Origin: Owenia fusiformis
Taxonomy: Eukaryota > Annelida > Polychaeta > Sabellida > Oweniidae
Assembly: GCA_903813345.2 (NCBI GenBank)
Contig: CAIIXF020000003.1
Span: 21,466,931-21,530,930, forward strand
Direction: 5' to 3'
DNA length: 64,000 bases
This document shows, in pieces, positions 12,501-22,731 of this stretch (the first letter of the stretch is position 1; every line of letters begins with the position of its first letter). Made by a program: the position numbers and the translations under genes. Under the pieces are notes generated by a model. That model saw only the letters and a list, made by a program, of their open reading frames with translations, did no database searches and had not been told where the DNA came from.

Positions 12501-15500
12501 TCTAAAACAACGTTTCCCTTCGTCCAACTAACGATTGCGGAATGTAGAACGACACGTACGCTGCTCGAATCTACGTCGAAAGCTCTATATGGACGTCTGG
12601 AAGGCCTCTTTTTTGAAGGACTATTTTTTGACCTCGACGGATCCGCGAAGCACGAGCCAGGCATTCTCCCCAACTACCTCCCTAGATTCCCCGAGCTTTA
12701 ATCGACCATTATAGGCCCTCAGAGCGTCCGTAGAGCCATTTCCCTCTATACGCGTATGGCCAAATCCTATTATGATTTTTGCTTTCGTATGTGCAAAAAG
12801 CAAAAATCCTCCTCACACACGTTCTCGCCAACGAGAGATATTTGGATAAATCTACTCATACACGTTGTTAGGGGGCTAGGCGTAGTTGGTGGGAAATTAG
12901 GTCAAATCCTTATCTGGGTCAAAGGTCGAAATCTAGGTCGAAATCTGCATTTCCGCTATTTCGGCCTCTCGAGCCTCCTTAAGAAGTCAGAATCGGAGGA
13001 AAACTAGCTGGTCGGAAAGACAGTTTTCCGAGCGTTAAAAAAACAGTGAACCAAATTTCAATCCGACCATTAGTTATCGAGATATACGCGTTTGAAGTTC
13101 GCGTACGGGCCACCGTTGCCGTATATCTAGACGACACCTGGTATACACCATGTATACGTATCTCTGCGAACAACAGACATTTGAAAGAAAATAGGCCCGG
13201 ACGATGACTAGAGCATTTCTAAAACAACGTTTCCCTTCGTCCAACTAACGATTGCGGAATGTAGAACGACACGTACGCTGCTCGAATCTACGTCGAAAGC
13301 TCTATATGGACGTCTGGAAGGCCTCTTTTTTGAAGGACTATTTTTTGACCTCGACGGATCCGCGAAGCACGAGCCAGGCATTCTCCCCAACTACCTCCCT
13401 AGATTCCCCGAGCTTTAATCGACCATTATAGGCCCTCAGAGCGTCCGTAGAGCCATTTCCCTCTATACGCGTATGGCCAAATCCTATTATTAGACTCCAG
13501 ATTGAAAATCTGGAGTCTATTGTTTTTGCCTGTTTTCTTTATTAGACTCCAGATGAAAATCTGGAGTCTATTGCTTTTGCCAGTTTTCTTTATTATTATT
13601 AGACTCCAGATTGAAAATCTGGAGTCTATTGTTTTTGCCTGTTTTCTTATTATTATTAGACTCCAGATGAAAATCTGGAGTCTATTGCTTTCGTCAGTTT
13701 TCTTTATTATTATTCTTTCAGAATCTTCCTCCTTCCCAGATTTCTCACCAACTAGAAGAGCTTACTTTAAGCTGCTTACATGATTAACTAGGGAATGTAT
13801 CTGGGATGATGGGAAATTAGGTCAAATTTTTATCTAGGTCAAAGGTTAAGAACTAGGTCAAATCCAGTACTTTGTCACTTTTTCCCATTATCTCGGTCGT
13901 CCTTCAATATTTTTGATCCTGGTTTTTTTCATTGTGTTCCCCATTAAAAAGTAGAAAACCTAGGGTCGATTTAGTTTTTTGGTATCTCAAACCGATTTCG
14001 AGATATCAGTGTCCGAAAACGAGGTCCAAAATAAATTTCACCGAATCCAATGTCCAGGATATCAGTCTTATAGGAAATTTTCTCAGGATTCCGAATCTGA
14101 AAACCAAATTTCGATCTGACTTCCGGTTCAGAAGTTATAGCGTTTTGAAAATTCAAAAATTGCTAAATTTGGTGCCCCATGTTAATTCAATGGGAAAAAA
14201 TATTTTTTTTCGAAGTGTAAAATACAGGATATTGACTAAGTACAGCTTAACATAATGAATGCTTATAAAAGAAGGGGACCTCAAAAGCTACATAACTTCA
14301 AAATTTGGACACCAAAATGCCTAGGTCAAAATCAAGGTCAAATTCATAGTTTTTCCTTATTTTTACGATTCTGACACTACACTTTAATAATTTACTTCAA
14401 AATTTTGTATACAGGTAGCAAAGAGTGTGCTAATAGTGTTAGCCTTTTGCCGTCAGAAAGTATATTGACCCACTTTTGAGATATGGTGTCCGAAAAGTAG
14501 GTCAAAATAAAAAGTTCTTCAAATTTAACGTATGAGTTATGAATTAAGGGTAGAATTTTCTCAGGAATCCAAATCTGCAAACCAAATTTCAATCCGACTT
14601 TTGGTTTGGAATTTATGTCGTTTTGATAGCTCAAAAATCGCTTAATTTGGTGCCCCATGTTATGGCAATGGGAAAAAAGATTTTTTTGAAGTGTAAAATA
14701 CAAGATATAGACTGAGTACAGCTTAATATAATGAAAGCCTATTTAAGAAGGGGATCTCGAAGGCTACTTAGCTCCAAAATTTGGACACCAAAATGCCTAG
14801 GTCAAAATCTAGGTCAAATTTATAGTTTTCCCTTATTTTTGCGATTCTGACACTATATTTAAATGATTTGCTTTAAAATTTTGTATACAGGTAGCAAAGA
14901 GTATGCTAATAGTGTTAACGTTTTGCCGTCAGAAAGTATTTTGACCCACTTTTGAGATATAGTGTGCAAAAAGTAGGCCAAAGTAAAAAGTTTTCCAAAT
15001 TTAACGTATGAGTTATGAATTAAGGGTAGAATTTTCTCAGAAATCTAGATCTGCAAACCAAATTTCGATCCGACTACTTGTTCTGAAGTTATGGCGTTTT
15101 GAGATCTCAAAAATCGCTAAATTTGGTGCCCCATGTTAAATCAATGGGACCGAATAATTTTTTGAAGTGTAAAAATACGAGATAAAGAATGAGTACAGCT
15201 AAACATAATGAAAGCCCATAGAAGAAGGGGACCTCAAAAGCTACTTTCCTTCAAAGTTTGGACACCAAAATACCTAGTTCAAAATCTAGGTCAAAAGCAT
15301 AGTTTTTTTTATTTAACGATTCTGACACTACACTTCAATGATATTCTCCAAAATTTTGTATACTTGTAGCAAAGATTGTGCTAATAATGTAACATTTTGC
15401 CGTCAATAAGTTTTTTGACCCACTTTTGAGATATGGTGTCCGAAATGTAGGTCAAAATAAAAAAAATCTCCAATTTTAAAGTATGAGTTATGAATTAGGG

Positions 15501-18500
15501 GTAGAATTTCCTCAGGAATCCGGATCTGAAATTAAAATTGCAATCCGACCCCCGGTTTAGATTCTACGCCATTTTGAAGTTTGAAATTCGCACTTGCCAG
15601 TATTCACGATGCAGATTGATTAAATATACTTTCAAAAATTCCTGCATACCCTACTTTACCTCTCTACCTACTCAGCTACTTATTTGACTACTTACTCAAT
15701 TACTTAATTAGTTATTACTTACTTAGCAACTTACTCAGCTACTAACTCAGGTACTTACTCAGCTACTTACTCAGCTACCTACTCAGCTTTTTACTCAGTT
15801 ACTTACTCAGCTACTTACTCAACTACTACTAAGGTACTTACTCAGCTAATTACTCAGTTACTTACTCAGCTCTTTACTGATCTATCTAGGTCAAATAAAT
15901 CTGGAGTCTTAAATTGAACTTGTTCAATTTCACAAATCTAGTTCTTATTATTCTTTTTGAGTTTTTTCAATAACTATAAAGTATCCAGTAAAGACCATAA
16001 TACAGTTCATTTAGGTTTAGTATCTAGTTGGTGGGAAATTGGGTCAAATTTTAATCTAGGTCAAAGGTCAAGAACTAGGTCAAATCCAGTACTTTGTCAC
16101 TTTTTTCGATTTTCTCCGTCATCCTTCAATATTTTGGATCCGGGTTTTTTTCATTGTGTTCCTCATAAAAAAGGAGGAAAGCCAGGGTCGATTTAGTTTT
16201 TTGATATCTCGAACCGATTTCGAGATATCAGTGTCCGAAAACGAGGTCCGAAAAAAAGTTCTCCAAATTTAATGTCTAGGGTATTAGTCTAATAGGAAAT
16301 TTTCTCAGGATTCCGAATCTGAAAACCGAATTGAAATCCGACTTCCGGTTCAGGAGTAATGACGTTTTGAAAGTTCGAGAAAAATCGACCTGATGATACC
16401 CTTATAGAATGTCAAGAAAAGTGAAAAAAATTGAAAAATACCAGTCCAGTCCATTTCCAGGTCCAAGTCAAGGTCCAGTCCAGGTCCAATTCCAGTGTTT
16501 GTCCAGGTCCAAGTCAAGTCTAGGTCTAAATCCAGTCCATGGCCTAGGTCAAAATCTAGGTCAAATTCAAAGTTTTTCCTTATTTTTGCGATTCTGACAC
16601 TGCACTTATATTATATTCTTCGAAATTGTGTATACATGTAGCCAAGAATGTGTTTATAGTGCTAGCCTTTTGCCGTCAGAAAGTATTTTGACCCACTTTT
16701 GAGATATGGTGTCCGAAAAATAGGTCAAAATAAAAAGTTCTCCAAATTCAAGCCATGAGTTATGAATTAAGGATAGAATTTTCTCAGGAATCCGATTCTG
16801 CAAACCAAATTTCGATCGGACTTCCGGTTTGGAAGTTATGGCGTTTTGAAAGCTCAAAATCGCTAAGTTTGGTGCCCTATGTTAAGTCAATGGGAAAAAA
16901 AGACTTTTTCGAAGTGTAAAATACAAGATATAGACTGAGTATAGCTTAACATAATGAATGCTTATAAAAGAAGGGGACCTCAAAAGCTACATAGCTTCAA
17001 AATTTGGACACCAAAATGCCTAGGTCAAAATCTAGGTCAAATTCATAGTTTTTCATTATTTTTACGATTCTGACACTACACTTTAATAATTTACTTCAAA
17101 ATTTTGTATACAGGTAACAAAGAGTGTGCTAATAGTGTTAGCCTTTTGCCGTCGGAAAGTATTTTGACCCACTTTTGAGATATGGTGTCCGAAAAGTAGG
17201 TCAAAATATAAAGTTCTCCAAATTTAACATATGAGCTATGAACGTAAGAGTTATGAATTAAGGGTAGAATTTCCCCAGGAATCCGAATCTGCAAACCAAA
17301 TTTCGATTCGATTTCCGGTTCGATAGTTGTGGCATTTTGAAATTTCGGGAAAAATCGACCTGATGGTATCCTGATAAAGAGTCAAGAGTAGCGAAGAAAA
17401 TATTGAAATATTCATCAATCCTTCCTATCTGATCCTATCCTATCCTTCCTATCTATCCTTCCTTCGTATCCTTTCCTTCCTATCCTTCCTATCCTATCCT
17501 CTCCTATCCTATCCTCTCCTATCACATCCTTTCTTCCTATTCTGTTCTATCCTATCCTTTCTTATTCTATCCTATCGTTCCTTCCCATTCTATCCTATCC
17601 TACCTTCCTATTTTATCCATCCATCTTATTCTGGATGACTCAGCTTATTCTGGATGACTGGGCTTATTTTAGATGACTGGGCTTAAAAAAAGTCTAGATC
17701 TGGAGTCTGAAATTGAACTTCGTTCAATTTCCAAAGTCTAGTTATGTATGTAAACTTTGTGTTTGGACATGAATTAAATCATTTATTTTTTTTACTCGAA
17801 ATATTATTTGCAGTAGAGTATAGGCTAATGCATTGATTTTGAAATCCAGAATTATATTCCCACCAGAACCACTCTTTATCTCGAGAGAGTATTCCAAGGG
17901 ATAGTGAAGGGTGTAGATCCCGCAATGATACTATGGCCTTAATATGTTAGAGCTATACCTTGCAGAAATAGATTATCATTTTGATGTAATTCACTGTGTT
18001 GATGTTTAAGTCGAGTGTTACCGTGATGGTAAGTATTATGAAAAGATTGCGAACTCGGACGAATGTTTCTATGTCAATGACGACAGAGCGGTCGAAGTGT
18101 GTTGTGATTTCGGACAGGTGTTTAACTTAACAGACTGTTGCTGTGAAGGAAATCTTCGAGGTATGTTGAATAGAGATGATTCTGAATGATACAAGTGCCA
18201 CTCACAGTTTATCAAAGTTCAATAATTTTTTTTGATGGATGATCTATTTAAATAAAACATAATGGAATTGGAATTGGACTAATTTAACAAGTGGTGACAT
18301 AGTCATCAGCTTTTTTGGACGGCGGTCGGGGTTGGGCGGTTGGTATTCGGCCGTCGTTGTCTGTGTAACTAATGGCAGGTAGTGACAATTTGCATCTTAA
18401 TGCCTTGTACATTTTTGGAATGCCAACTAAAGTTACATGGACATTGTTGTTATAGTTCCACTTTGCGATTGTGTCCTCGATGTACAATTTGTATGGGAAC

Positions 18501-20865
18501 CAGCTTTCGTTGTGTTCAGAAGTCATGAAGTCCGTGATGCGATACAAGGCCTATATCTAAACTACAGTGGGATAACAGTACCTTCAGTGTTTGAAGACAC
18601 GCAAAGAGGGTGTTTCAGCGGAGACAAGAGCTTCATCAAGATACCCCATCTGATCAATTTCAACTATGGCCCGACCTTCTCCATATCCGTGGCCTTCGAG
18701 ATCGACCAGGAGTACACGAATGACGCCGGTGATGTTGTCATAGATACAAAAATGGGAGTTTTATCAAATGGATGTTGCGATAAGGACGGTACCATTGAAG
18801 TTTGGTTGGAAGAGAATAGGGGCTACATTACGTTCATCACAGAGGACGAGGAGCTGAGGAACTATGAATTCACATCCACGGTATGAGTATCTATAATATA
18901 TTAACATATGAGATTACTAAAATGAATAACATGACAAGGGGAACATGGGTTACGTAGAGTACTGGAGTAAGATATTCTCAAATTGACCTGTAACTCTCTG
19001 GTTTATTCCTTGTAGTTAAACAAAAATGGTGGAGGCCTTCTTCCAATCATGGACGCTCCATTATTCAAAATATGTCCAGCTTTTTCGATTTCTCAAGTAA
19101 TTTGTTGTGCACGTGAATAAGTTACAAAAAGTCTATACAAGATCAAAAATGGTTCCTGCTACTGTCCAGCATTTTGAGATGTTTTCAGACAGAGACTCTG
19201 GTGACAGATCCAAAGCTACTGACCCTCACAATAGTGTACTGCGACCCCTATCTGACTGTGACATACAATGGGATAGTCCACGATGACATCACGCTAGGAG
19301 GTATGTATACTGCGACCCCTATCTGACTGTGACATACAATGGGATAGTCCACGATGACATCACATTAGGAGGTATGTATACTGCGACCCCTATCTGAATG
19401 TGACATTCAATGGGATACAGTAGTCCACGATGACATCACACTAGGAGGTATGTATACTGCGACCCCTATCTGACTGTGACATACAATGGGATAGTCCACG
19501 ATGACATCAGACTAGGAGGTATGTATACTGCGACCCCTATCTGACTGTGACATACAATGGGATACAGTAGTCAACGATGACATCACACTAGGAGGTATGT
19601 ATACTGCGACCCCTATCTGACTGTGACATACAATGGGATACAGTAGTCCACGATGACATCACACTAGGAGGTATGTATACTGCGACCCCTATCTGACTGT
19701 GACATAAAATGGGATAGTCCATGATGACATCAGGCTAGGAGGTATGTATAATGCGACTCCTATCTGACTGATACGATGGGAAAGTCCACAATGACATTAC
19801 ACTAGGAGGTAAATGTACTGCGCCCCTATCTGATTATCACGTCAAATAAATCGGCCCACGATGTCACCACACTGAGAAGTATACAGCGCCCCCTATCTGG
19901 CTATCATGTACAACACTATGTCATCTCACTGAATTAAGATTCACTTTTAACTATGTAATTATTTCACATCATAATTCATCTCTCATATTTCAATGTTATA
20001 TACAGATGCAGTGAAGTCCACAAAATGTCATCACTGAGATTTCATTGCATTATATACAGGGCCAGTCAAGTCACCAGTGTCATTTCTCATATTTCAATGT
20101 TTCATACAGGCGCAGTCAAATCCCCAAAGTGTCATTATTCATATTTCAATGTTAAATACAGGTGCAGTGAAGTCCACAAAGTGTCCTCTGACGTTTGGTG
20201 ATCTGAATGACATTGACGAGAGCGAATTTAAAGGCTGTATGAAAAACGTAAGTAAACACCTAAATGCAACATAGGATAGTAATATCGTAGCTTTATATCT
20301 TTAAGGAGTTGGCTATTGCCAAACATCGGCTTTACGTCCATGCTTAGAAGTTTACAGATCCGCAATTTTTTCTGAACAATCTTGACTGAGCATTTCCAAA
20401 TAATCTACAGGCGAATAACAATCGCGAACAGTCTTATTTTTGACTGAGGATATTGTTAGACCACACACTCCTCGTTTTACATTAGAACAATAGGTCATCT
20501 TCAACTTTAGCACAAAAGATAATAAAACTGTCAGTTGGATTTAACCGATTGATAATGGGTTAGTAGCCCATCTCAGTTTTTTAAAAGATGTTTTCCTCAT
20601 TTAAAACAGAACTCGTTTTCTCAAAATTGTTCGCGATCCTTTGCCTCAAAAACTTACTATTCTTACACTAATATAATGCGCCATTTTGTTCAAACAAAAG
20701 TAGATGGTTTTGAAGAGATATGTATGAAATTTGAAGACAGTTGAAAAACAATTTCTTTTTCAGATACTTGTGTGCAGAAACTGTTGGTCGGCAGAACAGC
20801 AAGACAGGCTTCATTCACCCGGGTTGGACAGCCGGGGTGCTCTTGGAGCAATAGACTGTTATTAG
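6495..20865 (+). CDS. Pif/BMSP-like extracellular protein: chitin-binding plus laminin-G-like domain (partial, 3' end)
   Basis: Six exons, 6495-6551, 18011-18160, 18456-18880, 19189-19300, 20162-20247 and 20764-20865, have GT-AG borders and compatible phases, giving 309 residues and a stop at 20863-20865. The order is a Pro/Thr-rich linker, an eight-cysteine segment with the CxxDGxYY...C...CC..GxVFN pattern of peritrophin-A (CBM14) domains, then a laminin-G/ConA-like sandwich ending FKGCMKN followed by CRNCWSAEQQ. That order matches the C-terminal half of Pif, BMSP and LamG3 proteins, secreted chitin- and mineral-associated matrix proteins of lophotrochozoans. The von Willebrand A domain they usually carry would lie upstream of the window. 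Family assignment is inferred from domain order. A general chitin-binding matrix protein is the alternative. Confidence 0.68.
6641..8470 (+). mobile_element. Non-autonomous Helentron (Helitron2/HINE-type), copy A
   Basis: The 5' end TAGACTCCAGATT folds on itself (…AATCTGGAGTCTA) and occurs twice, at 6641 and 6700. The same CTGGAGTCT is subterminal at the other end, followed by a hairpin AAATTGAACTTGTTCAATTT and CTAG before T (8467-8471). A terminal repeat at 5' matched by a subterminal repeat plus hairpin at 3', with no target duplication, is the asymmetric end structure of Helentrons. The body holds AGGTCAAA-rich tandem repeats of roughly 480-600 bp. No Rep/helicase frame is present, so the element depends on another copy. 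Confidence 0.7.
8471..13489. repeat. Seven-copy 717-bp tandem array
   Basis: The unit starts TGATTTTTGCTTTCG and repeats every 717 bp at 8471, 9188, 9905, 10622, 11339, 12056 and 12773, ending at 13489: exactly 7 x 717 bp. I saw no difference between copies, and all open frames recur unchanged. Each unit opens with a 12-bp-stem hairpin and shares the GGGAAATTAGGTCAAAT block with the Helentron bodies on both sides, so it derives from that family. It is richer in CpG than its surroundings. Recurrent 60-83-codon frames on both strands overlap one another and are not credible genes. Confidence 0.9.
13657..15941 (+). mobile_element. Non-autonomous Helentron, inner copy B
   Basis: It has a complete 5' end (13657), AGGTCAAA-type internal repeats of about 480 bp, an ACTCAGCTACTT minisatellite, and a 3' end with CTGGAGTCT, hairpin AAATTGAACTTGTTCAATTT and CTAG before T. 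It looks like an insertion between T and T in the outer element. Confidence 0.6.
15645..15880. repeat. TACTCAGCTACT minisatellite inside Helentron B
   Basis: About 18 imperfect copies of a 12-bp unit TACTTACTCAGC. Internal short tandem repeats are usual in HINE-type Helentrons. Confidence 0.8.
17402..17630. repeat. TATCC/TTCC microsatellite inside the outer Helentron
   Basis: Irregular (TATCCTTCC)n pyrimidine-strand microsatellite of about 230 bp. It lies just before three copies of a GATGACTSRGCTTA motif and the 3' end of the element. Confidence 0.8.
17742..18010. other. 3' part of Pif-like intron
   Basis: Unique AT-rich sequence between the Helentron cluster and the chitin-binding exon. 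Nothing further is recognised. Confidence 0.4.
18011..18160 (+). CDS. Pif-like gene exon: peritrophin-A-like chitin-binding segment
   Basis: The exon encodes ECYRDGKYYEKIANSDECF and then cysteines in a CC...CCC arrangement around FGQVFNLTD. The DGxYY and GxVFN elements and the cysteine order resemble CBM14, which binds chitin. The extra cysteine pair is unusual. It is bounded by TTTAAG and GTATGT. Confidence 0.65.
18286..18412. repeat. Dispersed repeat, copy 3
   Basis: A diverged member of the family at 1143, 5524 and 31440, with AAGTGGTGACAT at the left, GGGCGGTTGGTATTCGG in the middle and GGTAGTGACAATTTGCAT at the right. It fills most of the intron between the second and third visible exons and ends about 43 bp before the acceptor. 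Confidence 0.5.
18456..18880 (+). CDS. Pif-like gene exon: first part of laminin-G-like domain
   Basis: The phase match with the previous exon places the acceptor at TTGTTATAG (ends 18455), not at the nearby TGTTCAG, which would break frame. The product includes CFSGDKSFIKIPHLINFNY, then SISVAFEID and MGVLSNGCC, a typical strand pattern of a LamG sandwich. The donor is GTATGA. Confidence 0.65.
19189..19300 (+). CDS. Pif-like gene exon: laminin-G-like middle
   Basis: The exon encodes TETLVTDPKLLTLTIVYC and YLTVTYNGIVHDD, the hairpin that normally carries the surface-binding loops of LamG. It ends AGGAG before GTATGT. Its last 70 bp or so and the donor are repeated in tandem in the intron that follows. 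Confidence 0.68.
19226..19920 (+). repeat. Tandem copies of exon end plus splice donor
   Basis: The last part of the exon at 19189-19300 and its donor are repeated head to tail with a 71-77 bp period for about eight good copies and two decayed ones. AGGAG followed by GTATGT occurs seven times in succession, beginning with the true donor at 19301. Copies differ by small changes and by an inserted CAGTA in some. Confidence 0.85.
19995..20195 (+). repeat. Tandem copies of splice acceptor plus exon start
   Basis: Four copies of a 50-54 bp unit end in ATACAG at 20005, 20059, 20109 and 20161, each followed by a version of GTGCAGTGAAGTCC. Only the last leads into the open exon. The others diverge after about 25 bp. 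Confidence 0.75.
20162..20247 (+). CDS. Pif-like gene exon: laminin-G-like C-terminal strands
   Basis: The exon encodes AVKSTKCPLTFGDLNDID and EFKGCMKN, the closing strands of the fold. The acceptor is AAATACAG and the donor GTAAGT. The first part of the exon, with its acceptor, has three diverged copies just upstream. Confidence 0.68.
20248..20763. other. Last intron of the Pif-like gene
   Basis: AT-rich unique sequence with a donor GTAAGT at the left and a strong polypyrimidine acceptor at the right. Nothing else recognised. Confidence 0.5.
20764..20865 (+). CDS. Pif-like gene terminal exon
   Basis: Preceded by TTTCTTTTTCAG, this exon encodes ILVCRNCWSAEQQDRL and ends IDCY-stop. The CRNCWSAEQQDRLHS segment aligns in style with the CRRALTPEEV-type tail of Pif LamG domains. 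The stop lies 25 bp before a retrotransposon border. Confidence 0.62.
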   Translation: MLVCRNCWSAEQQDRLHSPGLDSRGALGAIDCY

Positions 20866-20889
20866 CCATAAATGGAATTATAAAGGAAT

Positions 20890-21504
20890 ATTTATAGGAA
20901 ACAAACAAATATATGTATATGTTATAATGAATATTTATCATTTAATATAAATATATACAAACATGTTGGCATCTGGGCATCTCATGAATTGACTGTGACA
21001 CTCTCTTGCGTATGAAGTCGCTTCGTTTGCGACATGTGAATGAACGTTGAATTCTCCTTCATAGCAAATGAAATCAGTAGCCCCATAATGTGGATGGTGC
21101 TATATTTGAAAGCACCATAATGTGGATGGTGCGGCGTTAGTCTGAAAGCGCCATAATGTGGATGGTGCTTAGGTCTGTAAGCCCCATAATGTGGATGGTG
21201 CTTGGTTCGGAATGCACCATAATGTGAATGGTGCTAGTCTGGGAGCGCCATAATGTGGATGGTGCTCGAGTCTGAAAGCGCCATAATGTGGATGGTGCTT
21301 GAGCGATTGCGCCATAATGTGGATGGCACAACTGTTTGAAGCGCCATAATGTGGATGGTGCTCGAACAGTTAGATTCCATAATGTAATGGAATTGACGAT
21401 TGCCATGAAGGAGATACGAAAAGTATGTGATTGAATAAGAATGCAATGAACATATGAATTTGAACCTTGGGAATGGAACGAACGCAAGTAAGTGACACAG
21501 CCAA
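20890..21504 (-). repeat. Ngaro split direct repeat B2
   Basis: This 615-bp copy matches 21806-22420 at an offset of 916. It carries about nine spaced copies of GCGCCATAATGTGGATGGTG, each ending in GTGC or GTGCT, separated by 10-20 variable bases. Confidence 0.85.
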
Positions 21505-21620
21505 GTCTTGTAGACGCCTATAACGTTAGTGTACAATTACAAATAATTATATCTTTAAGACTTTAAGATATCTTAAGATTGTTCATTTATGAGAAAGGAG
21601 GTGGTTGGGGAGGTTGGTGG
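21505..21620. other. Spacer between Ngaro repeats A2 and B2
   Basis: 116 bp that is found in neither the A1 nor the B1 copy. In the simplest Ngaro layout A2 and B2 lie next to each other, so this spacer is a departure or a lineage-specific segment. Confidence 0.5.
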
Positions 21621-21806
21621 ATAGCTATGGATAAATTGATGTTCGCTGGTCGCTAGGTTCAATCGAATAGAACGACTGTATCGTGTGTGCAACGGATAGA
21701 GTCACGTTCATCCATCCGAATGATTGACGTGAAGGCGGGGCATGAGAATCAGTATGAATATTTTTCAAGCTTCCTATAAACGATGCTTAACAATATTAAG
21801 CAACCA
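21621..21806 (-). repeat. Ngaro split direct repeat A2
   Basis: 186 bp matching 26391-26576 at an offset of 4770, starting ATAGCTATGGATAAATTG and ending TTAAGCAACCA on the plus strand. Confidence 0.85.
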
Positions 21807-22420
21807 TTTATAGGAAACAAACAAATATATGTATATGTTATAATGAATATTTATCATTTAATATAAATATATACAAACATGTTGGCATCTGGGCATCTCA
21901 TGAATTGACTGTGACACTCTCTTGCGTATGAAGTCGCTTCGTTTGCGACATGTGAATGAACGTTGAATTCTCCTTCATAGCAAATGAAATCAGTAGCCCC
22001 ATAATGTGGATGGTGCTATATTTGAAAGCACCATAATGTGGATGGTGCGGCGTTAGTCTGAAAGCGCCATAATGTGGATGGTGCTTAGGTCTGTAAGCCC
22101 CATAATGTGGATGGTGCTTGGTTCGGAATGCACCATAATGTGAATGGTGCTAGTCTGGGAGCGCCATAATGTGGATGGTGCTCGAGTCTGAAAGCGCCAT
22201 AATGTGGATGGTGCTTGAGCGATTGCGCCATAATGTGGATGGCACAACTGTTTGAAGCGCCATAATGTGGATGGTGCTCGAACAGTTAGATTCCATAATG
22301 TAATGGAATTGACGATTGCCATGAAGGAGATACGAAAAGTATGTGATTGAATAAGAATGCAATGAACATATGAATTTGAACCTTGGGAATGGAACGAACG
22401 CAAGTAAGTGACACAGCCAA
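21806..22420 (-). repeat. Ngaro split direct repeat B1
   Basis: Internal copy of the 615-bp B repeat, adjoining A2 directly and sharing the spaced GCGCCATAATGTGGATGGTG motifs. Confidence 0.85.
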
Positions 22421-22731
22421 ATCATGGTAGCATGGGTGCTACTATGAGAAACCCCAAGGTAAAGATAATATGTTTATGTATAGTAGCAAGTGTAGGATAT
22501 GATGTGATAACCACTAATTATAATATGATTATTCATCAAATTCGAACACATTTCCTCAAAAGCAGCACGATAAGTAACGAACCGTTGTATGATGATTGAC
22601 ATGCTAATAGTTCGTGGTGCTTTTGAATGGACGATTTAAATCGCTCTGACGTCGGATATATAGATACATAGTAAATACACAGATAAATGATAACTATTCC
22701 TGAGCAGTTTATGGAAATACGCCGATAACAA

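Larger units (their letters stand above)
13491..17741 (+). mobile_element. Nested Helentron cluster, outer element
   Basis: Four copies of the 5' end TAGACTCCAGAT lie at 13491, 13543, 13600 and 13657, each 52-57 bp apart, but only two 3' ends follow (CTAG at 15938-15941 and 17738-17741). The simplest reading is an outer element from 13600 to 17741 with an inner one inserted just after its 5' end; the outer body resumes at 15942 with TTCTTATTATTC. The remaining two 5' ends are tandem duplicates. No protein is encoded. Confidence 0.6.

Noticed and set aside
8463-13390. Repeated 60-83-codon frames on both strands of the 717-bp units
   Set aside because: They overlap each other in several frames, lack domains, and recur only because the DNA is repeated.
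18507-18519. TTGTGTTCAG as the acceptor of the third Pif-like exon
   Set aside because: It would break the frame set by the previous exon, while TTGTTATAG ending at 18455 fits.
21080-21385. CRISPR-like array of regular short repeats
   Set aside because: The motifs lie in the end repeats of a eukaryotic retrotransposon, spacers are uneven, and the same set with the same spacers occurs again at 21990-22290.
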